Positions 24,161-33,633 of a DNA stretch of 64,000 bases are shown here, piece by piece. The notes beneath the pieces were generated by a model. The model saw nothing but the letters and a program-made list of their open reading frames with translations. It made no database searches and was not told the DNA's origin. The stretch is from Bradyrhizobium jicamae (lineage in GTDB: Bacteria; Pseudomonadota; Alphaproteobacteria; Rhizobiales; Xanthobacteraceae): positions 1 to 64,000 of the forward strand of contig NZ_JAFCKQ010000038.1 in NCBI RefSeq assembly GCF_018130215.1, in the 5' to 3' direction. The position numbers were made by a program, and so were the translations under genes. Positions within the stretch are counted from its first letter, which is position 1. Each line of letters begins with the position of its first letter.

Positions 24161-25483
24161 ATGAACCATGACCGTTACGGCCTGCCGCTGACGACCACTT
24201 CGGATCGCGCCGCTGCCTGCTATGTCGACGGTGTCGACCGCACGCTCGCCGCCCTGCACGGCGCGGGTGCGGCGTTCGACGCGGCGATCGCCGAGGATCC
24301 TGATTTCGCGGTGGCGCATATCGGGCGCGCCCGCGTGCACCAGCTCAACATGGAAGGCAGCGATGCCCGCGCCGAAGCGGCGAAAGCCCGGCAACTGGCC
24401 GCAGCGGCAAGCCCGCGCGAACGCCAGCATATCGAGATCATCGCGTCGGTGATCGAGGGCCAGGCCAGAAAGGCGACAGCTGCAGCCGAGCAGCATCTGG
24501 AGGACTACCCGCGCGACGCGCAGGTGCTGTCGCTGCTGCTCGGCGCCTTCGGCCTCTACGCCTTCTCGGGCCGAGCCGATCACGACGCGGCGCGGCTTGC
24601 AATCAGCGAACGCCATGCACGCGACTACGGCGATGACTGGTGGTTCCTGACCTATCTCGGCTGGTCGAAGACCGAGGCCGGCGATGTCGTCACGGGGCGC
24701 GCCATCACCGAGCGCGGCTATACCTTGAAGCCGGAGAACGCCGGAGCCGCGCATGCGATGGCTCATGCATTGTTCGAGCAGGGCGACGGGACGGAAGGCC
24801 GTGCCTTCCTGTCGGCATGGCTGCCGGCGAATGACCGCACCAGCTTCCTGCAGGGACACCTTGCCTGGCATCTCGCGCTGATCGCGATCGAAGAGGGTGA
24901 TGCCGACGGCGCGCTCGACATCTATGAGCGCCATATCAAGCCGGCGGGCCGGCCCTATCCGCCGCTCAACATCTACACCGATACGGCCTCGCTGCTGTGG
25001 CGCCTTTCGCTCGCCGGAAAGACCGGGCTCGAGCAGCATTGGAAGGATGTCGCGGCCTATGGCGAGGGATATTTCCCGAAGGCCGGCGTCCATTTCGCCG
25101 ACGTGCACCACGCGCTGGTCGCCGCCACGACCACCGGCGGTGCGCTCAAGACGCGGCTTGCCGAGATGGAGGCGCGGCAGGCCGGCGGCAAGCTCGCGCC
25201 GGGCCCTTCCGCGATCGGCCTCTGCCAGGGCATTGCGGCCTTCGCCGCGGGCGATCACGGCGAGGCCGTCCGCATCCTCGCGCCGCTGATGCCGGAGCTG
25301 GTGCGGATCGGCGGCAGCCACGCGCAGCGGGAGTTGTGGGAGGACACGTTCATCCTGGCCTGCCTGCGCGCCGGTCAGGGTCGGCAGGCGCGAGACCTGA
25401 TCTCGGACCGGCTGCATCGCCGCCCGTCGCGGCGCGACCTGGCCTGGTCGAAGGAGGCCGCGCTCAGCCAGCCGTCGCCATGA
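24161..25483 (+). CDS. TPR protein, TTC38-like family
   Basis: 440-aa cytoplasmic protein built of tetratricopeptide-like helical hairpins. The order of motifs (FDAAIAEDPDFAVAHIGRAR; ASPRERQHIEIIASVIEGQ; YPRDAQVLSLLLGAFGLY; HAMAHALFEQGD; GHLAWHLALIAIEEGDADGALDIYERHI) matches the bacterial TTC38 family, whose function is not established. ATG 24161 follows AAGGAC. It overlaps the convergent GlpD-like gene by 20 bp. No catalytic motif is visible. Confidence 0.8.
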   Translation: MNHDRYGLPLTTTSDRAAACYVDGVDRTLAALHGAGAAFDAAIAEDPDFAVAHIGRARVHQLNMEGSDARAEAAKARQLAAAASPRERQHIEIIASVIEGQARKATAAAEQHLEDYPRDAQVLSLLLGAFGLYAFSGRADHDAARLAISERHARDYGDDWWFLTYLGWSKTEAGDVVTGRAITERGYTLKPENAGAAHAMAHALFEQGDGTEGRAFLSAWLPANDRTSFLQGHLAWHLALIAIEEGDADGALDIYERHIKPAGRPYPPLNIYTDTASLLWRLSLAGKTGLEQHWKDVAAYGEGYFPKAGVHFADVHHALVAATTTGGALKTRLAEMEARQAGGKLAPGPSAIGLCQGIAAFAAGDHGEAVRILAPLMPELVRIGGSHAQRELWEDTFILACLRAGQGRQARDLISDRLHRRPSRRDLAWSKEAALSQPSP

Positions 25484-26930
25484 ATGCCGCGAGCGCGTCG
25501 CGATCGGCCGGCGCCATGGTCAGTCCGAGCTTCGACCGTCGCCACAGGATGTCATCGGGAAAGCGCGCCCATTCCTTGCGCATGAGATAGCGCACCTCCG
25601 CAGCCGTCAGCTCCGGGCCGAACGCGGGGCCGAGATCGGCCTTCTGCTTCGCATCTCCGAGCAGGTCCTCGACGTTCAGCCCATAGGCCGCGACCAGCCG
25701 GCGCGCCTGATCTTCGCCGAGGAACCGCCAGCGGTCGCGGGCAATATCGACCTCGGTCTCGAAACGGGACCACGCGAAATCGCCGCCGGGCATTGGCGTC
25801 TTCGCAGTCCAGCGCGCCCCCATCGGATAGAACCGCGTGAACTCGGAGACGGCACGCTCGGCACGGCGCCGCGAGGTCGTGACGTCGCCGCCGAAGATCG
25901 CGAGCAACGGCGCCTTGCCGCGTCTGGCATCGAGGGTCATCGCCCCGTCGCGCCTGTGCAGGTGGCCGGGCGCGATGACGGAGTTGGCGCCGGAGACCGT
26001 TCGCACCACATCAACCGGGGAAATCTGCTCGCGGAAATAGCGATTGGCCGCGTCGCAGAGATAGGCGATATCCTGCATGCTCATCGCGATGGCGGCCGGG
26101 TCGCCCTTGAAGGCGCTATCGACCGACCCGATCAGGGTGAAATCGCGCTCATAGGGACTGGCGAAAATCAGCCGCCGGTCGCGGTTCTGGAACACGTAGA
26201 TGTTGTCGCTGTCGAACAGACTGCGTACCACGATCTGGTTGACCTGGACCGTGCCGAGCGGCGGCGCGGGCACGCGCAGGACGGTGTCCGCCACCGACGC
26301 CGCCCACGCTCCGGTCGCGCTGACCAGCGATCGCGCCGTGATCACCCGGCGATAGCCGCGATCGATCACGATCAGCCGCCAGACCGAACCGCGGTCGGCT
26401 CGTGTCACGCGCGCGCCGGTGCGGATATCGGCACCGCGCGCGGCAGCATCGACGGCGTTGAGCACCACGAGCCGGGAATCGTCGACGATGCAGTCGGAAT
26501 ATTCGTAGGCGGTGCCGAACGGCCGCTTCAGCGCATTGCCGACCGGATGGTGAGTGACGTCCACGGTCGCCGAGCACGGCAGGCCGCTGCGCGAGGCGAG
26601 CCGGTCGTACAGCAGCAGCCACAAGCGCAACTGCCATGGCGGCCGCTCCTCGGTATGTTCCGGAATGGCAAAGCGCGCAGGCCGCACCAGATGCGGCGCG
26701 ATGCGCAGCCAGACGTCACGCTCCCTCAACGCCGCATGGACACGGAGGAACTCCCGCCGCTCCAGCCCGGCGAGATCGCCGTGGACCAGCCGCGGCGAGG
26801 CCGACGAAGCGCCGGAGCCGAGATCGCCCTGCTCCAGCAGCACGACGCGCAGGCCGCGGCCGGCCGCATCACGCGCCACGCTCGTGCCGTTCAAGCCGCC
26901 GCCGATGATCGCAAGATCGTAGTCCGCCAT
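25464..26930 (-). CDS. GlpD-like FAD-dependent dehydrogenase, divergent
   Basis: 488-aa flavoprotein related to aerobic glycerol-3-phosphate dehydrogenase. The N-terminal FAD motif is DLAIIGGGLNGTSVARDAAGRG, and DDILWRRSKLGL near the end is typical of GlpD. But two family motifs are altered: the usual SSKLIHGGLRYLE reads SPRLVHGDLAGLE, and the segment that normally carries the substrate-binding arginine (SGVRPL in E. coli GlpD) reads SGANSV. Start is ATG 26930; a TTG two codons earlier is weaker. Either a paralogue with another substrate or an inactive one; I would not transfer the glpD name. Confidence 0.8.
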   Translation of the reverse strand: MADYDLAIIGGGLNGTSVARDAAGRGLRVVLLEQGDLGSGASSASPRLVHGDLAGLERREFLRVHAALRERDVWLRIAPHLVRPARFAIPEHTEERPPWQLRLWLLLYDRLASRSGLPCSATVDVTHHPVGNALKRPFGTAYEYSDCIVDDSRLVVLNAVDAAARGADIRTGARVTRADRGSVWRLIVIDRGYRRVITARSLVSATGAWAASVADTVLRVPAPPLGTVQVNQIVVRSLFDSDNIYVFQNRDRRLIFASPYERDFTLIGSVDSAFKGDPAAIAMSMQDIAYLCDAANRYFREQISPVDVVRTVSGANSVIAPGHLHRRDGAMTLDARRGKAPLLAIFGGDVTTSRRRAERAVSEFTRFYPMGARWTAKTPMPGGDFAWSRFETEVDIARDRWRFLGEDQARRLVAAYGLNVEDLLGDAKQKADLGPAFGPELTAAEVRYLMRKEWARFPDDILWRRSKLGLTMAPADRDALAAFMATAG

Positions 26931-26998
26931 GCGCAACGCCTATCGCATTTCCGTGCAAACTGAATACGTCTCGCACGAAATTGCATCGAGACCCGGAC

Positions 26999-28522
26999 TT
27001 AGCGTGCGGCGACCGACGCAAAGAAGCGCTCCGGGCTATCGATTTCGCTCAGCTTCCTCCCTTCGATCAGCCAGAACCGGTTTGCCACCGTTCGCACGAA
27101 CTGGCGGTCGTGAGACACCAGCAGGCAACTCGCCTGATGCTCCATCAGTTCTTCCTCCAAGGCCTCCTGACCCTCGATGTCGAGGTGGTTGGTCGGCTCA
27201 TCGAGAAGATAGAAATTCGGCTGGGTCAGCCGCAGCAACAGCATGCCGAGACGCGCTCTTTGGCCGCCCGAAAGCCGCCCGAGCGGACGGCTCTGCATCT
27301 CGATCGACAGGCCGGCGCCGGCGAGCAAGGCGCGCGCCCGCTGCTCGCCGACAGCGAAGCGGCGGGTCAGCGTATGCATCGGCGTGTCGGCGTCCACGAG
27401 ATCAGCAAGCGCCTGATCGCAATAGCCGAGAACCAGCGACCCGGTGGCCTTGATCCCGGCCAATGCCGCCTCGGGGTGCTCGATCGCTTGGCGCAACGTT
27501 GCGACCAGCCGGGTCTTGCCCGCGCCATTGGCTCCGAGCAGCGCAATCCGATCACCCTTGCAAATGAACTGCGGGCCGGTCCTGAACAGCAGCCTCCCAT
27601 CTGGCGACGTGATGGGGATGTTGGCCAGCGTGATCAGGACTTTGGCGTGGGTGTCGCGATTGGCGAGCCGGATCGTTCCGGTCGAACGCTCCACATGCGC
27701 GGTCTTTGCCGTCTCCACGAGCTTCTCCGCGCGCTGCTTCAGCTGCCTGGTTTTCGAGAGCAGCAGGTCGCTGCCGGAATTGATGCCGAGATTGTTCAGC
27801 TTCGCAGCCTGCTGGCGGAGCTGCCGAACCGCCTTCATGTCGCGCCGATAGCGCCGCTCCTCCGAGGCGTCGAGTTCGTCAACGGCGGCGCGCGCCGCCG
27901 TGTAGGGCAGTGAGAACAGTTGCGACCGTTCCGGACGCAGGAACAAGGTCCGGTTCGTGGTCGCATCGAGAAAGGCACGATCGTGGCTCGCAATCACCAC
28001 CGGCATCTCGCGTGGCAGCGTATTCAGCCAGGCTTCGAGCCGCCCGATCTTGGCAAGATCGAGGTGATTGGTCGGCTCGTCGAGCAGCAATACATCGGGC
28101 TCGGTCACCAGGGCACGGGCAAGCACGGCAAACCGGAGCCAGCCGCCGCTCAGGTGCTTGAGCGGCCTTCCCCAGAGGTCATCGGGCACCTCGAGCGATT
28201 GCAGGGCCACGTCGACCCGCCAGCCCTCGCCGGCGCGCTGATCCTTCGTGATGGCGTCGCGCACCGCCCTGTGGAACGGCATATCGAGCAGATGCGGCGG
28301 AGCGTCCTGCTCGACATGGCCGACGGTCAGCCCGCGCGATCGGGTGATCTCACCCTCATTCGGTTCGATCGCACCGGCGATACAGCGGAGCAGCGAGGAT
28401 TTGCCGCGGCCATTGCCGGCGACGAGCCCGATCCGGTCACCGGCATTGACGACGAGGTTCAACTCGGAAAACAGCGGCGCGTTCAGCGTCACGCCGAGAT
28501 TGCGGATATTGATGAGGGTCAC
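26999..28522 (-). CDS. ABC-F family ATPase
   Basis: 507-aa soluble protein with two nucleotide-binding domains and no membrane domain, the ABC-F layout (Uup/EttA type) that acts on ribosomes or confers antibiotic protection. Domain 1: Walker A LVAGNGRGKSS, signature LSGGWLRF, Walker B LLLDEPTNHLDL. Domain 2: LLGANGAGKTR, LSGGQRARL, YLLDEPTNHLDIE. The linker between domains (RRYRRDMKAVRQLRQQAAKL) is basic and helical. I start at GTG 28522 (MTLINIRNLGVTL) because the longer frame to 28585 has an unlikely Cys-rich N-terminus. Which ABC-F subgroup it is cannot be decided by eye. Confidence 0.88.
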   Translation of the reverse strand: MTLINIRNLGVTLNAPLFSELNLVVNAGDRIGLVAGNGRGKSSLLRCIAGAIEPNEGEITRSRGLTVGHVEQDAPPHLLDMPFHRAVRDAITKDQRAGEGWRVDVALQSLEVPDDLWGRPLKHLSGGWLRFAVLARALVTEPDVLLLDEPTNHLDLAKIGRLEAWLNTLPREMPVVIASHDRAFLDATTNRTLFLRPERSQLFSLPYTAARAAVDELDASEERRYRRDMKAVRQLRQQAAKLNNLGINSGSDLLLSKTRQLKQRAEKLVETAKTAHVERSTGTIRLANRDTHAKVLITLANIPITSPDGRLLFRTGPQFICKGDRIALLGANGAGKTRLVATLRQAIEHPEAALAGIKATGSLVLGYCDQALADLVDADTPMHTLTRRFAVGEQRARALLAGAGLSIEMQSRPLGRLSGGQRARLGMLLLRLTQPNFYLLDEPTNHLDIEGQEALEEELMEHQASCLLVSHDRQFVRTVANRFWLIEGRKLSEIDSPERFFASVAAR

Positions 28523-28869
28523 GATCGTTCTCTGGTCTTGCCGGCAATCACGACATCCCGGGGCGTGCCAGCAGGCAGCAGTCATCGGATGTGCGTGTCG
28601 AAGCGCGGCGGGTGATTCAATGCAGGCGCGAAACGCTCAAACGTTCGACGCCGCACGGCCAACGAAGGGCAGACCAGGAAGAAATGAAGAGAAGTTTCCG
28701 GTCAGCCCTGCAAACGCATTTGCAGGGCTGTGACGGGGCCACGCTTGAAGTGGTGATCGACGAATGTCGCCACGGCGCAGCCCTCCTTTCTCGGTTGAAC
28801 GATGTGGCGCATCGAGAGTAGCCGGACATGCAGCTCAAGGCAAGCAGCCCGGTCCCACGCACCGCGGCC
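28523..28869. other. Gene-poor stretch with perfect hairpin
   Basis: 347 bp between two minus-strand genes. It contains a perfect 11-bp stem, AGCCCTGCAAA (28704-28714) and TTTGCAGGGCT (28719-28729), loop CGCA, without a T-run. A 45-codon plus-strand frame overlaps it and is listed separately. Confidence 0.6.
28684..28821 (+). CDS. Possible small protein, 45 aa
   Basis: ATG 28684 to TAG 28821. The sequence starts MKRSFRSALQTHLQG and ends LLSRLNDVAHRE; composition and codon use are protein-like and an acidic-hydrophobic middle (TLEVVIDECRHG) is plausible. The upstream GAAGAA is a weak ribosome-binding site. The perfect hairpin 28704-28729 lies inside its first third, so it could equally be a non-coding element. 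No family recognised; low certainty. Confidence 0.25.
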   Translation: MKRSFRSALQTHLQGCDGATLEVVIDECRHGAALLSRLNDVAHRE

Positions 28870-31560
28870 TTATGCGGTCTTGCGCGCAGGCTCCATGACG
28901 TTGCCAGCGCCGCCGACGAGCGCGGCATATTGGCCGATCGGCGCAGGCTTGCCGATCAGGTAGCCCTGCACGGCGTCGCAGCCCTCCTCCGCGAGGAAGG
29001 CGAGTTGCTCCTCGGTCTCGACGCCCTCGGCGACGATCGACATTTCGAGGCCGTGCCCGAGATCGATGACGGCGCGCACGATCGCGGCCGATTGCGGGTT
29101 GCGGCCGAGATTGATGACGAAGGCGCGGTCGATCTTGATCTTGTCGAACGGGAACGCCTGCAGGTAGCTCAGCGAGGAATAGCCGCTGCCGAAATCGTCC
29201 ATCGAGATGCGCACGCCGAGCGCCTTCAGCCGCCGCAGCAGCGACAGGCCGCGGTCGAAATCCTCGATCAGGACGCCTTCGGTGATTTCGAGTTCGAGCC
29301 GGTCGGGCGTAAGCCCGGTCTCGAGCAGGATCGAGTGAACGAGGCCGACGAGGTCGCCATGGGTGAATTGCGCCGGCGACAGGTTGACAGCGACCTGCAG
29401 CGGCATCGCCCAGGAGGCCGCCTCGCGGCAGGCTTCACGCAGGATCCACTCGCCCATCTCGACGATCAATCCGCTCTCCTCCGCGAGCGGGATGAAGTCG
29501 CCGGGCGGTACGAAGCCGCGCACCGGATGATGCCAGCGAGCCAGCGCCTCGAAGCCGACCGCCTCGCTCGCCGTGGCCGACACAGCCGTCGCGGCCTGCG
29601 GCTGGTAATACAGCGACAATTCGCCGTTCTTGATCGCGACCGACAGTTCCTGGTGCAGCACGCGGCGGTCGCGGATCTGCTGATCCATCTCGGGCTCGTA
29701 GATCGAGATGGTGCCGCGCGACTTCCCCTTGGCGCGGAACAGCGCCGCGCCGGCATTGGCGAGCAGCGAAGCCGCATCCGAGCCATTGTGCGGGAATACC
29801 GAAATGCCGGTGGTGAGGCCGGTGCGGACCGACTTGCCGTCGATGGCGAAATCCCGCCCCAGCGCTTCGGCAGCCTGTTCGGCAAGCGCGATGCCCGCCG
29901 CAGGCTGCTTGCCGTCGATGATGAGCCCGAATTCGTCGCCGGACAGCCGCGCCACCACGCCGCCGCGCGCGACGGCCTGCAGGCGTTGCCCGACCTCGAT
30001 CAGCACCTTGTCGCCCATCGCATGGCCGAAGACGTCGTTGATCTCCTTCAGCCCGTCGAGGTCGACGCAGAGTACGGCAAACTCCTCGTCAGTGCCGGCG
30101 CACGCCTCGATCATCTGGGCCAGAGCCTGCAGGAATGCGGCCCGGTTCGGCAGATCGGTCAGGCCGTCATGATAGGCCATATGCGCCATCCGCGACTCGG
30201 TCTGGCGCCGGTCGGTGACGTCCTCATGGGTCTTGATCAGATATTGCGGCTCGCCATTGTCGTCGAGCACGGTCATGCGGCGGGTCAGGAACAGCCGCAA
30301 GCCGTCCTTGGTCGAGATCGGATGCTCCTCGGCGATCATGCCGCGCTTGCGGATCGCGGCCTCGTCGCGGGCGATGATCAGCTTGGCTTCGCGCGGATTG
30401 AAGATGTCCGCTGCGGTGAGGCCGGTGGCATCCTCGCGGCGCCGGTTGAGGATCGTCTCGGCGCTGCGATTGGCCAGCAGATAGCGGCCGTCGCTGACGC
30501 GCTCGACGATCAGCGAGACCGGGATATTGTCGACCACGAGCTCGAGGAACTTCTTGTTGTTCTCGAGCTCGCGCGACAGCGAGCGGCGGTCGGTGACGTC
30601 CTCGAACAGGGCGATCAGGAATTCCGGCTCGCCGGCCTCGTTGCGGGCGATGACGCGATTGGAGGCGAGGATGCGCTTTTCCGAGCTGCGCTCGATGAGC
30701 AATTCGCTGCGGTGATAGCCTTCCGGCGCCTTCACGGCCGCCTGGTCCGCAGCCTCGATGCTGGCGGCGGTCTCCCGGCTGAAGATCTCCTCGGCGCGCT
30801 TGCCGATGATGTGATCGCGCGCGAAGCGGGAGAACCGCTCGAACGCGCGGTTGGCGAAGATGTAGCGGCCATCCTCGATGTTCTTGGCGGCGACGCAGAC
30901 CGGGACGTTGTCGAGCACCGACTCGAGGAACTGCGTGGTCGAGGCAAGCTTGCGCGACAACCTGCGCTGGTCGGTGCAATCGAGGTGGGTTGCGATCGAG
31001 CCGCCGTTCGGCAACGGGAAATATCTCACCAGCACCGATTTGCCGTTCGGCAGTTCGGTGATCAGCCCCTCGGGGGCTGCGGCTCTTGCGTAGAAGTCAT
31101 CGACGCCGACATCGAGCACGCCGCGCCTGCGCCGCAGTTCCAGAAGCTCGGGGCCGGTCATGTTGCGCGGAACGTCGGCGCGCGACAGGCCGTAGATCTC
31201 GAGATAGCGGTCGTTGCAGAATACGATCCGCATCCGCGGATCGGTCATCACGACGCCCTGGTTCAGGTGATTGAGGGCCGACGAAATGAGGGCCGTGCGC
31301 CGCAATTGCGACCGCTTGACCTTGCGCAAGGCCGTGACGATCCACAGCACGATCGCGCCAATGAAGGACGCCAACACCACGCCGCCGATCAGCAGTTCCC
31401 AGATCACATTGGGCTCGAGGTCACCGAGCAGGCCCGACGGTGCGAACGCGCCGGAGTCCGCCCGGGCGAAGCCGCCGGGCATGGCGATAGCGATCAGGCA
31501 AAGCAAGGCCTTTGCCGGAATCGAATCCTTCCCGCCCGCCTGCCTCGTCCTGTCAGCCAT
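28870..31560 (-). CDS. PAS-GGDEF-EAL cyclic-di-GMP protein
   Basis: 896-aa membrane-bound regulator of cyclic-di-GMP. N-terminal hydrophobic segment, possibly a signal (LLCLIAIAMPGGFARA), then a membrane helix (LLIGGVVLASFIGAIVLWIV), three PAS-like domains (about 95-205, 210-340, 340-465), a GGDEF domain (470-625) and an EAL domain (640-885). The diguanylate cyclase motif reads RLSGDEFG, with Ser for the first Gly, so synthesis may be weak or lost. The phosphodiesterase motifs are intact: GFEALARW, NLSPAQF, ELEITEG, MDDFGSGYSSLSYL and VAEGVET. Likely a sensor-controlled phosphodiesterase. Upstream is a plus-strand oxidase gene in divergent orientation. Confidence 0.92.
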   Translation of the reverse strand: MADRTRQAGGKDSIPAKALLCLIAIAMPGGFARADSGAFAPSGLLGDLEPNVIWELLIGGVVLASFIGAIVLWIVTALRKVKRSQLRRTALISSALNHLNQGVVMTDPRMRIVFCNDRYLEIYGLSRADVPRNMTGPELLELRRRRGVLDVGVDDFYARAAAPEGLITELPNGKSVLVRYFPLPNGGSIATHLDCTDQRRLSRKLASTTQFLESVLDNVPVCVAAKNIEDGRYIFANRAFERFSRFARDHIIGKRAEEIFSRETAASIEAADQAAVKAPEGYHRSELLIERSSEKRILASNRVIARNEAGEPEFLIALFEDVTDRRSLSRELENNKKFLELVVDNIPVSLIVERVSDGRYLLANRSAETILNRRREDATGLTAADIFNPREAKLIIARDEAAIRKRGMIAEEHPISTKDGLRLFLTRRMTVLDDNGEPQYLIKTHEDVTDRRQTESRMAHMAYHDGLTDLPNRAAFLQALAQMIEACAGTDEEFAVLCVDLDGLKEINDVFGHAMGDKVLIEVGQRLQAVARGGVVARLSGDEFGLIIDGKQPAAGIALAEQAAEALGRDFAIDGKSVRTGLTTGISVFPHNGSDAASLLANAGAALFRAKGKSRGTISIYEPEMDQQIRDRRVLHQELSVAIKNGELSLYYQPQAATAVSATASEAVGFEALARWHHPVRGFVPPGDFIPLAEESGLIVEMGEWILREACREAASWAMPLQVAVNLSPAQFTHGDLVGLVHSILLETGLTPDRLELEITEGVLIEDFDRGLSLLRRLKALGVRISMDDFGSGYSSLSYLQAFPFDKIKIDRAFVINLGRNPQSAAIVRAVIDLGHGLEMSIVAEGVETEEQLAFLAEEGCDAVQGYLIGKPAPIGQYAALVGGAGNVMEPARKTA

Positions 31561-31807
31561 CAGTCACCCGCGGATTTCCGCCGGGAGTGTCTGACTTTGG
31601 CGGTTTGGATCGGGTAAACGCGGTGCGATGCAACCGCAAAATGCGTCTCAATTTACGGCAATTGCCCTGACATGATTAATAGTACACTAACGGGAACTAA
31701 TGGAGACGGCCCAAGCACTTGCTGGACGACGGCGGCCGAACGAAACGATGATGATCGGGCGCGACGGCGGCTCGCCGCGGCGCTGATCCGCAAGGTTGCA
31801 GGACGAG

Positions 31808-32911
31808 ATGGACAGGGTTGATTGTGTGATCGTCGGAGCGGGGGTGATCGGCCTCGCGGTGGCGCGCCGGCTGGCGCAGGCCGGGCGCGAGGTTGTCGTC
31901 ATCGAGGAGGCCGAGGGGATCGGCACCGTGACCTCGTCGCGGAACAGCGAGGTGATTCATGCCGGCATCTACTACCGCGCCGGCAGCCTGATGGCGCGGA
32001 TGTGCGTCAGCGGCAAGCGCGCGCTGTACCGCTACTGCGCCGAGCACGGTATCCCGCACAAGAATTGCGGCAAGCTGATCGTCGCCACCACGCCCGCCGA
32101 AACCGAGAAGCTGCAATCGATCCGCGCGCATGCGGCGGCCAACGGCGTCGATGACATGCAGCTGTTGTCGGGCGATGCGGCGCGGGCGCTGGAGCCGGCC
32201 CTGAGCTGCGACGCGGCGCTGCTCTCGCCCTCGACCGGCATCATCGACAGCCACGCCTACATGCTGGCGCTGCGCGGCGAGGCCGAGGAAGCCGGCGCGG
32301 CGTTTGCGTTCCACACGCCGCTGCTGCGCGCCAAGGCCGCCGCCGGCCGGATCGAGATCGAGACCGGCGGCGAGGCGCCGATGACGCTTGCCTGCGATCT
32401 CCTGATCAATGCCGCCGGCCTCGGGGCCCCGTCGGTCGCGCGCGGCATCGAGGGCATGCCGATCGAGATGATTCCGACTGCCTACCTCGCCAAGGGCAAT
32501 TACTTCAGCTGCAGTGCGCGGGCGCCGTTCTCGCGCCTGATCTACCCGGTTCCGGAGCCAGGCGGGCTCGGTGTGCATCTCACCCTCGACATGGCTGGAC
32601 AGGCCAGGTTCGGTCCCGACGTCGAGTGGATCGATCACGTCGACTATGCCGTCGACCCGGCACGGGCCGAGCGGTTCTATCCGGCGATCCGGAAATACTG
32701 GCCGACCCTGCCCGAGGGCGCCCTGATGCCGAGCTATTCGGGAATCCGGCCCAAGATCGTGCCGCCAGATGTCGCGACCCAGGACTTCGTGATCCAAGGC
32801 CCGTCCGAGCACGGCGTGCCCGGCCTGATCAACCTGTTCGGGATCGAATCGCCCGGACTCACCTCGTCGCTCGCCATCGCCGATCATGTCGGCGAATTGG
32901 CCGAGCTCTGA
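31808..32911 (+). CDS. FAD-dependent oxidoreductase, L-2-hydroxyglutarate oxidase-like
   Basis: 367-aa DAO-type flavoprotein. The FAD dinucleotide motif is DCVIVGAGVIGLAVARRLAQAG, followed by SSRNSEVIHAGIYYRAGSLMARMCVSGKRALY, which is the strong signature of the LhgO/L2HGDH family; SYSGIRPKIV and FGIESPGLTSSLAIADHV near the C-terminus also fit. It probably oxidises L-2-hydroxyglutarate or a similar 2-hydroxy acid and passes electrons to quinone. Start ATG 31808 (MDRVDCV) is preferred over a TTG four codons earlier because of AGGACGAG just upstream. A single gene between divergent and convergent neighbours. Confidence 0.88.
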   Translation: MDRVDCVIVGAGVIGLAVARRLAQAGREVVVIEEAEGIGTVTSSRNSEVIHAGIYYRAGSLMARMCVSGKRALYRYCAEHGIPHKNCGKLIVATTPAETEKLQSIRAHAAANGVDDMQLLSGDAARALEPALSCDAALLSPSTGIIDSHAYMLALRGEAEEAGAAFAFHTPLLRAKAAAGRIEIETGGEAPMTLACDLLINAAGLGAPSVARGIEGMPIEMIPTAYLAKGNYFSCSARAPFSRLIYPVPEPGGLGVHLTLDMAGQARFGPDVEWIDHVDYAVDPARAERFYPAIRKYWPTLPEGALMPSYSGIRPKIVPPDVATQDFVIQGPSEHGVPGLINLFGIESPGLTSSLAIADHVGELAEL

Positions 32912-32996
32912 GCGAGCGCAGCATCCACCCACGAGATGGGCGCATTCGAGCGTCCATCCGGCGGGGAAAACTGGCTAAACTTTGCGGGGGACTGAT

Positions 32997-33182
32997 TTAG
33001 TGGATCGTGTCGTCCGCGGCTTGCCTCAGCCGCTCGATCTGATCCTTAACCATCAACTTGCGTCGCTTAAGCTCGCAGATATGCAGGTCGTCTACGGAGG
33101 GATGCACGAGCGCTTCGTGCAACTCGTTTTCTAAAATTTTGTGCTTGCGCTCCAGTTCGACGAGATGGGCCTGTATTGCCAT
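32997..33182 (-). CDS. DUF465 (YdcH-like) small coiled-coil protein
   Basis: 61-aa protein with the DUF465 pattern: helix 1 (HLVELERKHKILENELHEAL), a turn with HPSVDDL, helix 2 (HICELKRRKLMVKDQIERLRQ) ending near IH. The LKRRKL-x-KDQI motif is diagnostic. Function is unknown; members are short cytoplasmic helical hairpins. A second DUF465 gene lies 244 bp away in the opposite orientation, making a divergent pair. Confidence 0.88.
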   Translation of the reverse strand: MAIQAHLVELERKHKILENELHEALVHPSVDDLHICELKRRKLMVKDQIERLRQAADDTIH

Positions 33183-33426
33183 TACGAACTCTCCTCGGCG
33201 GGTTAAACCTCAGATTCGATCCGGACGCATTAGTCTACACGAGTGGAAGACGCTGTCGATGGGAAACGCAAAATGTCGCAGCCGGGATTTTTTTTAGTTT
33301 TCAGTAAGCAATCCTGACCATGGAACCGGTCCAGCTTGCGCGGCGCGCGCCCAGGGACGATATTTCGACAAGCTGCGGGCGCTTCGCCCGTTACAACCTC
33401 ATCGTGTTTATCAGTCAACATACACC

Positions 33427-33633
33427 ATGAACGACCAGGATGAGCGCGAACTCCACGCCGAGCTCGCGCGTCTGCAACAAGAACACCGCGACCTCGACGC
33501 CGCGATCGACGCGCTGCATCAGTCGCCGGCGCCGGATTTGTTGATGCTGCAGCGCCTGAAGAAGCGGAAGCTGCAATTGCGCGATCGCATCGCCTTCATC
33601 GAAGACCAGATCACGCCCGATATCATCGCCTGA
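33427..33633 (+). CDS. DUF465 (YdcH-like) small coiled-coil protein
   Basis: 68-aa protein: helix 1 ELHAELARLQQEHRDLDAAIDALHQ, then PAPDLLMLQRLKKRKLQLRDRIAFIED with the family LKKRKL-x-LRDRI motif. ATG 33427. Divergent from the DUF465 gene at 32997; the two differ in about half of their residues, so they are separate paralogues. The 244-bp region between them includes TTTTTTTTAG near 33291 and must contain both promoters. Function unknown. Confidence 0.88.
   Translation: MNDQDERELHAELARLQQEHRDLDAAIDALHQSPAPDLLMLQRLKKRKLQLRDRIAFIEDQITPDIIA

Noticed and set aside
28828..31617. Plus-strand open frame of 929 codons
   Set aside because: It mirrors the PAS-GGDEF-EAL gene, which has full domain motifs. 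High GC content keeps the opposite strand open.
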